64,000 nt of DNA from Orientallactaga sibirica (GCA_036365145.1 JAEOAD010000024.1:11688501-11752500), one strand, 5' to 3'; numbered from the stretch's first letter, positions 44,442-57,072 are shown. Numbers and translations: made by a program. The notes: a model not told the origin generated them from the sequence alone.

Positions 44442-45327
44442 CCTTTCAATTTCTTAATGATGAATGTGTTTATCTTGAACAATAGATAAATTTCTTAATT
44501 CATAAGTAGATAAATAGTTTTATCAAGTAAAACAGCAAAGAAAAAAGAGAGTGTTTTGGAAGAATCTTTAATATATATATCTTGTCACCCTAAATTCTCT
44601 AATAAATTTTCATTGTGTACAGAATCATTTAGATATATGCAAGGATGAATATGCCAAATTGACTGATTACAAATTAGACAAGTTTAGAGAATTTGTGGTC
44701 TTCTCCAAACTACAAGGATATCACATATTAATATAGATCATTTTTAGTCCCAAGATATACCTTTGAAAATGAATTAACTTGTTTATGAAAATAAACCTAA
44801 ATTATATCTAAAGAGAGCCTTGTTTAATTTTTAGAATCTGGACATGTTAACAGTTCTTAATTCTAAGAATTAGTAATATTTTGAGCTTTCATTCTTCTTT
44901 AGATCTCTTCTGGACACATTGTTCTCAGGCAATTGTGCAACATTTCCTCATGCAAGGAGAAAAGAGCTCATAAAAGTAGCAAGCGAAGCAAATAAAATAC
45001 TGATGAGCTGAACTGTGTTTGTTTCCCTCACTGATGCTACTCTGGTAATTTTGTCCTTGTGTTTAAGGCAGTTAACCTGGTGCTTATCACGCTAACAGCA
45101 TATGTGAATAAAAGAATAAATTACAAGTGCATGATTCCTGTTGATGTAAGCATTTGTTCTCTATCAGGACTGTGCCTGGTAACAATAGTCAAACAATGTT
45201 CTATACCTTCCACATTGAACATTGCACACTGCCTGACTTTACATATAATTACTTCACATAATTGTTTCTGTCAAGAACAAATGAAGCCTTAAAAGAACAA
45301 TGCAATCATTACAAGTGGTGCCTATTG

Positions 45328-45330
<3 letters not shown>
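44442..45330. other. Repeat-poor non-coding DNA
   Basis: No gene. The stretch 44880-45290 is less AT-rich and high-complexity; its frame 45059-45292 has no recognised motif. It could be a conserved non-coding element, untestable here. Confidence 0.4.

Positions 45331-45370
<40 letters not shown>
45331..45370. repeat. (TG)n microsatellite
   Basis: About 19 TG units. Confidence 0.97.
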
Positions 45371-45372
<2 letters not shown>

Positions 45373-46743
45373 AGTGAGCCTTTTATTTGCAGTGTTTTCT
45401 AAGCCAATAATCCTGACTATAGAATCTTAAATTGTACATCATAGGTAACTCTAAATATATTCAGGTTGTTTAGGAAAAAGTAATCAAAGTGATATTAGTT
45501 CATAGTCTGGTCAATCCTAGTGACAATGTGTCAGATGGAACAGCAGAATGAGTCCAACATCCATATTTTAATATGAAATAATGAATAACAAAGACATTTC
45601 TTTGAGTCTTTGGTGATTTACCTCATTATTAATACTGTTACCTTAGAATTTCTGGTTTACAAAGCATGATGTTTACCTATCACTTCTCAGATGTATTACA
45701 TGGAAGAAATCATAAGAATGCTTACATGTGTATGTTAATGAGATAGTTCATCTCAATAATGCAGGTGTTTGCCAGAAAAGGTGGCATATTCATGAATTCA
45801 ATGTGCTGGGGAACATTTTATTTTATTTAACCTAAAAAAAAAGAATAGTCAGAACAAAAATGTTAGGTCTCCAGTAAATTGCACGCACATACACACACAC
45901 ACACACACACACAATGTATGTGTATATGTGGTTGTCCCTTCATGTCCATGAGGGAGCAGTCTAATATATCTTTATATGTAACAAAACCAGAGTACTCAAA
46001 TTCATTTTCTAAAATGACATAGTATTTGTATATAACTTGTATCATCCTCCAATATACTTTATGTCCTCTCTAGATTTCTTGTAAAACCCAATACAATGTA
46101 AATGACATGAAAACAGTCATTGTGTGAAAATTGTAGATGTAATAACAATAGAACAAATTCTGGAGTTTAGTCAAGGAACAGTGTAGGGATTTGTTTTGTT
46201 TTGTTTTTGTTTGAATATATTTTCCATCTTTAGTTCAAGTGAATCCACTGACGTGTGCATGGTGGCTATGGAAAGCCAACTGTGTGTGGGGGAGGAGCCT
46301 TTAAAAAGTTTATCTAAAGTTAAATTAAGTTTATATAATTTAATTATATTCTCAGAAGAGCCTCTGAATTTCTTCTCATTAGTACATTAACATAATTTGA
46401 CAAAAGTTCCAACAATCTTGATCACATAAAGATTTTAACATAAGATATACAATAGATTTAAAAATGTATGTAAGTGAAAAAATAAATGCACTACTTTGAG
46501 TCCCACATAAGAAAATAGAGAGCACTCTATAACTTGAGTCATATAGTTGATCTGAACTATTTTGGCAAAAGAGTTGGCCAATCTTCTCTAAGGAGATGTG
46601 TTAGACAAAATGGAATGGAAAGGCAATGATGGCCCTTCCAAAATGGATGATGAAGCTCACTCATAATACAATGGTATTAGAAGGTCTTCATGAAGACTCT
46701 GTCTTCATGGAGAATTAATGCCTTCGTTAAAAAGGCTTCTGAG
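45371..46743. other. AT-rich non-coding DNA with short (CA)n near 45890
   Basis: No gene. A CA run of about 12 units at 45890-45914. The rest is unassigned. Confidence 0.45.
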
Positions 46744-46924
46744 GGCTGGAGAGATGGTTTAGCAGTTAAGGTGTTTGCCTGCAAAGCCTAAGAACCCATG
46801 ATTGACTCTCTAGATCCCACATAAGCCAGAGGCAAAAAGATGAGGCAAGTCGAAAGTTGCACATTCCCACTAGGTGGTGCAAGCATCTGGAGTTCATTTT
46901 AATAGCTGAGGCCCTTGTATGCCG

Positions 46925-46964
<40 letters not shown>

Positions 46965-47010
46965 GCTCACCCTCTCTAAAATTAGAAAAATAAATAAATA
47001 AATAAAAAAT
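46744..47010 (+). repeat. tRNA-derived SINE, plus strand, with perfect 15-base TSD
   Basis: 'ggctggagagatggtttagc', 'gcaagcatctggagttcatt', a CT block and an (AAAT)n tail. The direct repeat aaaaaggcttctgag flanks it at 46729-46743 and 47011-47025 without mismatch, marking it as comparatively young. Confidence 0.97.
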
Positions 47011-47086
47011 AAAAAGGCTTCTGAGATGAGGGAAAAGATGGTACCAACACACAATGCATGCATACAAATAATTTTCTTAATAAAAA

Positions 47087-47385
47087 TACTGGGCATTTAC
47101 CCTAAAAGCTCCAAGCCTCAGTTGACAGATATTCACTCAACCATGTTTATAGCTGCTCAATTCATAATAGCTAAGAGCTGGAATCAACCCAGATGTCCAT
47201 CAATAGATGAATGGATAGTTAAGATGTGGTATATCTACACAATGGAATTCTACACAGCAGTAGGAAAAAATGACTCAAAGAAACTTGAAGAAAAATGGTC
47301 AAACTGGGAACAGGTCATTCTTAATGAACACATCCAATCACAGAAAGACAAGTGTCACATGGTCTCACTCATCTGTGGATCCTAA
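47087..47385 (+). pseudogene. L1 ORF2 C-terminal fragment, plus strand
   Basis: Includes 'GIYPKSSKPQLTDIHSTM', 'WNQPRCPSIDEWIVKMWYIY' and 'TMEFYTAVGKND', ending 'DKCHMVSLICGS' and a stop at the expected ORF2 end. The frame from 47026 is open but starts in flanking sequence, so it is not a gene. Confidence 0.9.
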
Positions 47386-48835
47386 TTTGTATTTTCCTCA
47401 GATGCAGGCGTATCTACTAAACATCCCAAGGATTGGTGGGATGGGAGGGCAGGACAAAGGTGGTGGGGGGGGCAAAAAAACTGGACCCAAATGGAAATGG
47501 TACCACAAAATCCTATATCCTGAAAGACATACTAAAAGATCAAACCTGCCATCAGGTGCTTGGAGAGAACACCTGAATCACAGGGGCCTGGAGAAGATAT
47601 GATGAAGACTAACCTCAATCTTCTCCTATTTCTCTCTGTATCACTCCCTCTTCTCTCTATTCTCTCTTTCTTTTTCATATTAACTATATATTTTTCTTCC
47701 TTCTTTTCCCTTTGCACTCCCAGTACCAGCATGTGGTTAACATATACAATCAGCTGTTAATCAGTGAGACCTACAAGGTTTCCCAAAGGACAGATTTCTG
47801 TCATAATACTTGATGACTCACCAAAGGTTATTGGTAAGACCCTACTGCTGTAGACACCATATGCTATTCGGATGGAACATGGAGAGACCTGGCTGGAATC
47901 TGGAAGAGAGTCGGTCTCCTGACAGTTAGCTTATCTAGTGCTAGAAGGTGCTGTATAAGGGACTGGGGGAAAATGACCAACATCTGTCCAAGCAACTCAT
48001 GGTCTAAGCTATTCAGCAGCAAGCAACCTGACGTGATGGTCATCCAAGTGCAATAATGGCACACAGCCATGGTGGGTTACCAACTGCTCTAGATTTGGCT
48101 AGCAAAACCCATATCTAGAAATGGGAAACAAATTAGAACCATATCCAAAAACGAGCTCCCTCTCCAATATCAAGCTCCCACCAACAGTGGGATACAAGAG
48201 GGCCTACACCTATGAAATTCTCTCTAAAATAATAATGGCTATCCATGTATCTTGCACTGACCTCACTCTCCATTGGAGAATCTGCTTCTCTCTTTCAGGT
48301 GGATGCAGAACCTGAGGAGAGAATCAGCCCATCACACCAAACCAGGGCACCAGCTGAAGCTATAGAGTTATAGGGAAATAAGCAAGAGTGCTGCTTTATC
48401 TGTGAACCTGGTACTGGGACAAGGGAGAAGTAGATAGACACAAAGAACACTCAGCCCCTACCAAATCAGATATCCAGAGACACAGAGACTCACAAAACCT
48501 CATTATTGAAATAGACCTAAAATGAACCCAACATGATTCAGGAAAATTTGCAGAAGAGGGGGCGGAAAGATTGTTAGGGCCATAAGTTGGGTCATCATAC
48601 ACAGAGTCATTGCCTCTCCTTCATAACTTTTATGGCTATCTCCATAAGGCAAGACCCACATTACCCATTGGGGAGAGGACAGGGAGAAGGCTAACAATGG
48701 TACCATCATGGCTGTATATATAAAATATACATAACTAATAAAAATAAATAAAAATTAAAAAGGGAGCAAAATAAAGCTTGTTCTAGATCATAAAATAAAT
48801 AAATAAATAAAATAAATAAATAAATAAAATATTTC
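47087..48835 (+). mobile_element. 5'-truncated L1, plus strand: ORF2 end, 3'UTR and A-rich tail
   Basis: ORF2 C-terminus at 47087-47385, a 3'UTR of about 1.4 kb with a G-rich patch (47440-47470) and a CT-rich patch (47620-47700), and an A-rich tail with (AAAT)n at 48785-48830. It is the plus-strand counterpart of 38330-40318 and 40740-41965. Confidence 0.92.
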
Positions 48836-49177
48836 GAAAAGGATTCTGAGAGAGTTTATTATCTCCTGTTCTCATGCATTTATACTTGAGGAAACATTCT
48901 TCCTGTCTTCTCTTTCAACCATCTTAGCATGTAAGGACTCAGCCTTGACCCTTGAAGGAGGCAGCAATGAGATTTCATCTCAGAGTGGAGCTGAGGCCCT
49001 TAGCAGACCCTGAATCTGCTGGGACCGTGATCTCACCTTCCACAGTGGTGAAAGATAATGTTGGTTCTTTATGAATTATCCAGGTTTTGTCTCTAAGAAT
49101 GAAATAAGACAATAATCAAGAGGTAATGAAGCAAGGTAGTCTAAAACATGTTAAAGACAGGCAAGTATCTATTCCTT
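48836..49177. other. Non-coding DNA, nothing recognised
   Basis: No gene. Somewhat less AT-rich near 48930-49050. Confidence 0.45.
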
Positions 49178-49265
49178 GGGGCTGGAAAACTGTCTTAGCA
49201 GTTAAGGGGTTTGCCTTTTGAGGCCCTGGTATGTCCATGCTTTTTTTCTCTCTCTAAAATAATTA
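49178..49265 (+). repeat. tRNA-derived SINE with internal deletion, plus strand
   Basis: 'gggctggaaaactgtcttag' and 'cagttaaggggtttgccttt' run directly into the 3' part 'gaggccctggtatgtccatg', so the middle including the B box is missing. Confidence 0.85.
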
Positions 49266-49780
49266 AACAAAATATGTTTAATAGAATCTGTACCTTGACA
49301 GGAAGCAAAAGGAAATGTGAGGAAGAAGAAATGAAAAATCCAGTATGTAAATGGGAGACAGAGAGGGTGGCATGAAGGAAGCATCAGGTGTAGGCTGAGT
49401 CCTGCATAAGAAGCTTAGTAGCTACCTGGAAATATTTTCCCCATTGTTTTTAAAAGACAAAGTGAAAGGTTAATCATTTGACATGCAGAAAATATAGTTC
49501 TATAGAATTTTAAAATGATCCAATTGATTCCAACAGAGAAACACAACTGGTTGGGGGGGGGTGTTATAAAAAATCACCCAAGAGCCGTTGCAATAGTCCA
49601 CACTAAGTCAACAAAAGGCTAGATAGATAGCAGAACAAATAGAATCCCCAACACATTGAGGATACACCTAGGAAAAAATAACTAAGACAAAGTGGTGGAG
49701 TATGGTGAAATAACAAGGTACATGAAAGATGACTTCCAGGAGTCTGCTTTATGCATGTCACTTTATAAATACTCAACTCA

Positions 49781-49990
49781 GGGGTGGGAGATATAGACGT
49801 CTCAGCCATTAAAAGCACTTGCTTTCAAAGCCTGATGACTGGGAGTTCAATTCCCCATGTAAATCCAAATGAACAAAGTAGCTTATGATCCTGGAGTTCA
49901 TGTGCAATGGCAAGAGGCCCTGGTGTGCCCATCTTCCCTCTTTCTCTCACTCTATCTCTCTCTTCTCTCTCTCCTTGAAAATTAAATACA
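49781..49990 (+). repeat. tRNA-derived SINE, plus strand
   Basis: 'ggggtgggagatatagacgt', 'gggagttcaattccccatgt' (B box), 'ctggagttcatgtgcaatgg' and a CT block. Confidence 0.9.
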
Positions 49991-50198
49991 AAATATTTTT
50001 TTAAAGAATCACCTCAAGACAGGGATTCTCCAGTATCGAGTGGACAGAACAGTCTTTGGATGCTTAGAAGACAAGGGCTCTTTAGGTATCCACACAGAAG
50101 AATAGAGGTAGCAGTTGTGATGTGATGCATAGAGATTTGAGCTGGGAATACATTGTTGGAGTCTTTGGAGAACATGCATTATTTGATGGCATATACAT

Positions 50199-50201
<3 letters not shown>

Positions 50202-50235
<34 letters not shown>
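50202..50235. repeat. (AC)n microsatellite
   Basis: About 17 AC units. Confidence 0.96.
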
Positions 50236-50239
<4 letters not shown>

Positions 50240-50677
50240 TATAATCTTGATAGAGTATAGAGTGGAAAAGGAAATTTAATTAAGTTTTGAGGCCTTCCAT
50301 CCAGGTCTCATCCTCATGGCTGTTCCAAACAATACCCCTCATTAGGAAGCAGGAAATGGGACAGGAACAGAAGGTTTTTGAAAGTTCAACACCTGTCCTT
50401 GAGTAAGAGGGTATCTTTGATCATTTAGTAATAGATGCATATAATCTATTATCAAGCTAGTTATATAGAAGTGGTAACACCAAAATTGAAGGCTTGTAGT
50501 ACCAATCAAATGTTAGAGTTGAAAAAGTGAACTGCTCAGACTTAACTCTGAGCAAAACGTCCCAGCTGAAGACCTTCATTTCCCATTGCATGCTGAGGTA
50601 ACCAGATACGAATTTCTGCCCAGGTGTGGTTTTTATAACTATCATCTAAAAATATGTACTTGAGAAGATTCCAAAAG

Positions 50678-50769
50678 TGCATCTGGCTTATGTTAGGACT
50701 GGAGAATAGATCCTGGCTTCGTAGATTTCTCAGGCAAGCACATCAACTGCTAAGCCATCTCTCCAGCCC
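50678..50769 (-). repeat. tRNA-derived SINE 5' half, minus strand
   Basis: 'gtgcatctggcttatgttag' to 'ctgctaagccatctctccag'. The CT-rich 3' half is absent. Confidence 0.88.
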
Positions 50770-50879
50770 TAAAATATTTTTTTCTTAGTAAATGTGGATT
50801 TAACCTAGGGACTTACATATATGATTTAAAAACCCTATGACTAAGCTATATCCCCAGCCCTTTAGAAAAAAATTTAATA

Positions 50880-51020
50880 TTCATTTTTGGACAAGGTCTT
50901 GTTAATTTGCCCAGGCTGGACTTGGGCTTATTTTGTAGACCAGGCAGGCCTTAAATTTACAATTACTTTACCTCAAACTTTTCAATAGTTAAGAATACAA
51001 GCCTGTGACACCAGTGCAGA
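50880..51020 (-). repeat. Old B1-like SINE, minus strand
   Basis: 'tttttggacaaggtcttgtt', 'gcccaggctggacttgggct' and 'agaatacaagcctgtgacac' keep B1 order in heavily changed form. Confidence 0.6.
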
Positions 51021-51179
51021 TATGTATTGTTCTAGAATTTTTGAGCTTGTAATTGAATAAATAATTTCATTTTATTTTTTAAAATATCAAACTGATCATA
51101 GGTGATGAATATAATAATTTTCTTTATCTCTAGAAATAATTATTGTTCTGATCATCATGTCAGGAATAAGTGGATGAAG

Positions 51180-51605
51180 TATAAACTCTGACGATTAATA
51201 TTAATTGTGAACTTGAATGGGTTAAGTAATGCCTTTGAGATAAGCTGAGCAAACCTTTCTGGACTTTCTGTGTGATTGCATTTCTAGAGAACTAGATAAG
51301 GAGGGCTCTACCCTCATGAATGCATGGACTGATATGTAGATTCATACTATGGTGGAATTTCTGCAAGGACATGGGGCTCCTTTGGAGGAAGAAGGGCTCA
51401 GGGATTGTGTCTTTGGGGAGTCTGCCTTGTCTTGGCATCTCCCTTTTATTAATCTCTTGGCTTTCTCACCAGCTTGAAGAAAGCTGCTCTCCCCTGCCTT
51501 ACTCCTCTGACAGGAAGGACTGACAATTCTGAAACTAGGAGCCAAAATAAATCTATTCACCTTATGGTGTTTCTCACAGGTATTTTGTCAATGACAGACT
51601 CACTT
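51180..51605 (+). mobile_element. LTR-like rodent repeat, plus strand
   Basis: 'attaattgtgaacttgaatg', 'agcaaacctttctggac', then 'gagccaaaataaatctattc' near the 3' end, followed by 'gtatttt'. Same superfamily as 9316-10470 and 14740-15110. The AATAAA near 51547 fits an LTR polyadenylation signal. The frames 51320-51523 (plus) and 51342-51560 (minus) are by-products. Confidence 0.6.
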
Positions 51606-51969
51606 CCAGAAAAACAAGGAACACATGTTTATTTGATCTGAAAGTGTAATCAGATCTTTCAAAAGTTTAAGTGTTGAAATATATTTGACATATGTTTTTT
51701 AATAAACAGATCTACTTGAAAATATAATTCTACTTCCTTGAATCTAAAATTTGATAGCTAAGCATTATGTTTTGTTTAACTATTGGAAGAAAGCCAAATA
51801 TTCATGATAATGGATGAGAACACAGTACAGGAAAAAACAGGACTGGACAATGATCTTTGTATATGACAGGTTTAAAATCATTGGGTGCATAGAAATGCTT
51901 GTTTGCAAATTTAATTATAAGGATTGATGCAGTCTTAAAGCTATAACCCTCTGGGTATATTTTTCTTTC
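51606..51969. other. AT-rich non-coding DNA
   Basis: No gene or clear repeat. Confidence 0.45.
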
Positions 51970-52095
51970 TGATATATATATCTATATATATATCTATATA
52001 TCTATATATCTATATATACATATATTATTATATGTATATAATTATATGTATAATATATGTATATAATTATATAATTATATATATATATATATATC
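51970..52095. repeat. AT-only palindrome-rich low-complexity block
   Basis: Runs of TATATATC, then 'ttatatgtatataattatat'-like inverted text and a TA run. Nearly pure A/T and rich in self-complementary words. Confidence 0.93.
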
Positions 52096-53480
52096 TCCTA
52101 CATTTTTGAAGTCATCATAGTGTAAATATAAGGCAAAATACAATTTTATCTAAATATAAAACATAATGACCCTGACTTTTAGCAAATGACATTCATATTA
52201 TGAAAATTGCAGGATTAACAAAACTACATATTGGATAAAAGATGAGGTGATCTTTTCAAAGGTGTGAGCTGGTAAATGTGTGTTAATAGGATAACATTAA
52301 TGCTGATTTTGGAGCATTTCAAGAGGAAAGAGTTAGCAATCACCTTTTCATTTTAAAAACAACAATAACACTACTTGGTCTTGGAATATGATTATTTTTT
52401 GAATGCCACACGATGCATCCTTCATAATTTAGCATTTTAATCATTTCAAGGTGATTTGCTTTTACTGTGAGAAATCCTGTGTTGGCACTTTCCTCACATC
52501 TTTCCTAAGCATAATCATTATATTAGTTACAATTTTCTCTGCCGCATAAGATTTAATTATGCTAAAGAAATAAAAGCTTTTTTTTTTTTTTTTAAAATAA
52601 AAAGTATAAAATACCATAGACACTCAGTTTGAACTAATACTGGGACTGGAAAGTCATTACCACTAAAAATGTCAGATTTGATGAAGCATTAAAAAAATTC
52701 CAAGAATCAAATTGTAAATGTCTTTACTAAGCTGTTTTAGAGTAGCACGTACCATTGGAAATGTGATGAGTCTTCATGTAAAAATGCTGATTTGAATTAG
52801 ATTCCGAATGTATGTCATCCTCAATTAGCCTTTCCTTCATCAAAATGATCTCACAAACACAGAGAATGAATCTTTATTTCCTCCTTTGCACATGGGAGGT
52901 CATTTGTCAGATTTAATATACTTCCACCTACGTCTTCCTACATGCTTGGAGTTCAAGATGGATGACCATGGACTTCCAAAAAAAAGTTTTAGTTTCAAAC
53001 TTAAATTTAATCTTAATATAATAACAAACCATTTATATTGAGGCTGAAAATTACATTAATATTTACTGAAATAACGTTGATTTATTTCAATTTGAGGAGG
53101 AAAACATATTTTAATTTTCCCTCCATTTCTCTATAAGTTCATATACAAGCAATTATATTGGTAATTACATTGAAAACATTACATAGTCTGCCATATATTT
53201 TCTTGAATCATTCAAGTACATTTATGATTCAGACTTAAGTTAATAATGGTTAAAACAATATCTTATAAATACAATTGTTTATTTTATGGTTGTTTGATTA
53301 AATGCAATTACCTTAAGTAATTTTATAAATATGTATGGAACTATTGGACAATGCTGGTGATCTTCTTATAATGTAGGTATCTACTAGAGATTATTAAGCT
53401 CATTAAAACTGAAATCTGGTCACACTGTCAATATAAAATTCCTACCCTGATAGAGTTCCCAGGTAGGCAAATAAGTGGCA
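52096..53480. other. AT-rich, repeat-poor non-coding DNA
   Basis: No gene. High-complexity parts at about 52430-52570 and 52770-52960 contain homeodomain-like TAATTAG-type words and few simple repeats. They might be conserved non-coding DNA; this cannot be judged without alignment. Confidence 0.45.
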
Positions 53481-53481
53481 A

Positions 53482-53491
53482 TATCTATCTA

Positions 53492-53535
<44 letters not shown>
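53482..53535. repeat. (TATC)n microsatellite
   Basis: About twelve units, with one 'atatc' break near the start. Confidence 0.97.
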
Positions 53536-54664
53536 CTCTATATATCTGATTACTGTTTATAAAGCCTAGTGTCCACAAATCTAGTTTTATATAAGTTTGT
53601 CACTTTATGAACATGGCTGTTCTTATAATTAAGAACTTGACTTTTCATTGGAATGAATGTGTTAGCAAACACTAACACTTGAAAGAACGATCTCCCTTTA
53701 AAAGGCTTTCCAAGGCCTTGAACTATTCAGGATTATAGTGTCTTCTAGGTACAGATAGAATATATATTAGGAAAACCTCCTTTCCTGCATTTGCAGCTTA
53801 AATGCATTTTTTTTGTAGCAGCTGTTATTCACATTCATACAAGTGGTTAAAAAAAATGATATAAACTCTAAGTTCGGTGAAACATTTACTTGAACACCAA
53901 TAACAATGTAGAACAAATTTTAGCATGTTAATATATAATACTTTGGAAGAGTCTATGGACGATTCAAAGGTTGTGGAGAAGAGTGAGAATGTTTTCTCTA
54001 TTAGAAGAAGAGGGCCAAGGTAATATTGTACATATAATGTTTCATGATTCTCTTAGGGAAGATGCTTTACAAACATGTGGGAAGGGACCATTGTTAGTCA
54101 ATAAGCATTTCTGTGGATCAGTATTATAAAGCTGGTGGGAATACCTTCTAAACTCTGCTATTACAAAAAAAAAGACATTAAAGTAATTCTAAATCTTTCT
54201 GTATTTCATGTTTGTATTTGGAGTTAATGAAAATTTGAACGCTGTGCTATAGTTCATTTTCTAAGTTGGGATACTTAGATTAAGACTGTTGTAATTCTGT
54301 GGCTAATATAAACAAGTTTAATGTTGTCTATGATAATAATTTACTTATATATGATAATGCAATCAATTTTTCCTCATGGATTATCTTTATCAAAAAATAT
54401 AGGTTTAATCAAAATGTATGTTAGGATATTGACCTCTAATTTGTAAAATTAAGGAAATATACTTTGTGGTAAGTGATGCAACAGAGACTTAAAGGCTAAG
54501 TATGATTAAAGGTTAAGTAACACTAGCATTTGAAGAAAAATCTGTGATATATAATTTCTAAAAAGAAATAATTTTAAATTTTACACTTTTAAAAAATAAT
54601 AATTTATTTCAAGTTATAGCATAGAAAATGAGAATGTGTTTTCTTTATAGCATACCATAAATTG
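53536..54664. other. AT-rich non-coding DNA, nothing recognised
   Basis: No gene or clear repeat. Confidence 0.5.
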
Positions 54665-54703
54665 GAATGGAGAGATTGCTCAGTGGTTAGGTGCTTGCCT
54701 ATA
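54665..54703 (+). repeat. tRNA-derived SINE head fragment, plus strand
   Basis: 'gaatggagagattgctcagt' and 'ggttaggtgcttgcctatag' only. The rest is missing. Confidence 0.75.
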
Positions 54704-55080
54704 GTATACTAGAAAATTATGCCATTTTAAAAGAAGTAAGCCATTAGATATTTAATTAAAGCTCTGAGTTCCAAATTTTGAAATGAATTCATGTATTTCA
54801 TTTTCTGTAAAGATATGAGATAAACCTATTGAAATATATAATGTCCTATAAGTCACCAAGAGGAGAAATTCAATGTGCCTCAGCATACTGGGAATAGTTT
54901 TCATATAAATGCCATGAAGCTGCTTTGGCAGAACACTGTTTATGCATATGTATGTGTGTGAGGTGAGCAAACGTGTATAACTTTTATATGTGTGTAGGTA
55001 TCTATGTGTGTTCATACATATTGAAGACAGAGATTGTCATCAGGTAATATGCTCAGTAGTACTTTCCCCTAATTTTTGTG
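54704..55080. other. AT-rich non-coding DNA
   Basis: No gene. The minus frame 54752-55015 has no recognised motif. Confidence 0.45.
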
Positions 55081-55082
55081 TC

Positions 55083-55292
55083 TGAGTGTCTCACTGAAAG
55101 TGGAGCTCACCAATTATGCTGGACGAGCTAGTCAGTGAGCCCCACAGATTCTCTTATGACCATCTTTTAGAATGTTGGAAGTACAGTTGCACATCACTAT
55201 GCCCAGCTTTTATATGGAGGCAGGTGATCTAAACTGAAACCTTCGTTCTTGCATAGCAAGAACTTTACCCAGTGAGCCATCTCTCCAGACCC
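55083..55292 (-). repeat. B4-like (B1 plus ID) SINE, minus strand
   Basis: 'gtggagctcaccaattatgc', 'gctagtcagtgagccccaca', 'atcactatgcccagctttta' and 'acccagtgagccatctctcc' follow the order of rodent B4 SINEs. This family is shared by many rodents. Confidence 0.8.
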
Positions 55293-55852
55293 TGTAAAGA
55301 TTAAAGAAGAAATAATGTAATAAATTAAGTTTGAAAATTATAACATTATATTAAGTACAATTATTATGAAATCCTGCCCGATATTACACCCATCTTTCAC
55401 TCTCTGCTTTTACTAAACTTACTTATTAAACAAGGTAGAGTTACAATTAGAATAAAAAAAATCAATTTATTGATTGAATTTCAGTAGTGTAAAAGGCTGT
55501 TTTGAAAAGAAAACTGTAAAGCAAGATAGACAGCAGAAGCAAAGGTAGATACACTGTGCTTATGTGAAGGTGCCCTTATGCTAACATGTGAATGTTTTCT
55601 GTGAAAAAAAACCATGGAAACATAAGAAACTGAAAGGCTAAGTATCTACGGCCAAGGAACTTGTAATAGGATGAAAAGAGGAAAGGGCAATGTGTTCCAG
55701 AATAGCAGTGGTGGTAAGAATGCATCCATATTTTTATTGTTGCTATTTTATCTCAAACATTTAAGTATTGAACACTTAATAAGCACTGGTCAGAGTTTAA
55801 ATGTCCAATATGCAGACTCAGAGGGACCTTACTTCTAAGATTATATATTTCT
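55293..55852. other. AT-rich non-coding DNA
   Basis: No gene or clear repeat. Confidence 0.45.
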
Positions 55853-55854
55853 TT

Positions 55855-56068
55855 TTAATTATTGTTCTTTATACTTATTTATTTGAGAAAGAGGGAGAGA
55901 GACGGGGGGTGGGCAAAGAATGGACAACAGGGCCTCCAGCTGCTACGAATGAACTGCAGACACATGTACCACCTTGTGCAGCTGGCTTACGTGGTTCCTG
56001 GGAAATCGAAACTTGGTCCTTTGGCTTTGCAGGCAAATGTCTTACTGCTAAGCCATCTGGCCAGCCCA
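55855..56068 (-). repeat. tRNA-derived SINE, minus strand
   Basis: 'tacttatttatttgagaaag' tail, GAGA block, 'caccttgtgcagctggctta', 'actgctaagccatctggcca'. Confidence 0.92.
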
Positions 56069-56429
56069 GACATTTTATTTTTAATCAAATGTAAATGGAA
56101 ATCTATTGAAGGGCTTTAAGGTATAAAAAGATAAGGTAAAAGCAATGCTTTAAAAGATCTATCAGATTTGTATATGTAATAAAATAAAAGGCAAGGCATA
56201 TAAATATTGCTGAACAAAGAGAGTCATAGGGAGACCAAGTGAAGACAATCTTAAAGGTATCAATCCAATATATCTTTGGAGCTATTGACGATTTCCCACA
56301 GATAACTTATATTCTACACAGGAAATATAAAATAGGAGAAATTAAAGAAGACTTCTAGGTGTTCTTTCAGAGTTACTGAGTTATTTTAGTGATATGAAGA
56401 GCACAAACTGTGAAAAGGAACTAGAGAAT

Positions 56430-57072
56430 ACATGTGATGGCTAATCTGGATTGTTAACTTGATTGGATCTAGAGACAAATATTTGGGAATTTTGAGATCA
56501 GTTAATTGAACTGCAGGCAGCACCGTTTAGGAACTGGGTGGGGTCCCACACTAAATAAAAAAAAAAAGAAAATGAGCTGAGTACTTGCATTCATTTCTCT
56601 CTGCTTCCTGATTGGGGATTGAATATGTTTAGCTGCTTCATCCTCTTAGCAAAGTTGGTGATTTTTTGAAAGGGATGAAGTTCCTTTGGGTTATGAATGG
56701 AAATAGCTTCAGGGTTCGTGTAGCTAACACTGTAATTCTTATAACAAATAATTCTCTAAAGCTCCACTTGCATTATGACTATCAAGAAACTGACAGGAGT
56801 AGACTTACAGAAAAAGAAGCTATGAAATATTTATTTATAAAAAATAATCTAGGGCTGGAGAGATGGCTTAGGGGTTAAGGCACCTGCCTCCTAAGCCTAA
56901 GAACACTGGTTCCAATCTCCAGCGGTTCCAGTCTCCAGGTCCCACATTTAGCCAGGTGCAAAGTGACACAAGGGTGAAATGTCGCACTTGACCACAAGGG
57001 GCGCACACATCTGGATTTCGTTCGCAGCAGCTGAGACACTGCTGGCACACCCATCTCTGTCTCTGTCTCTCT

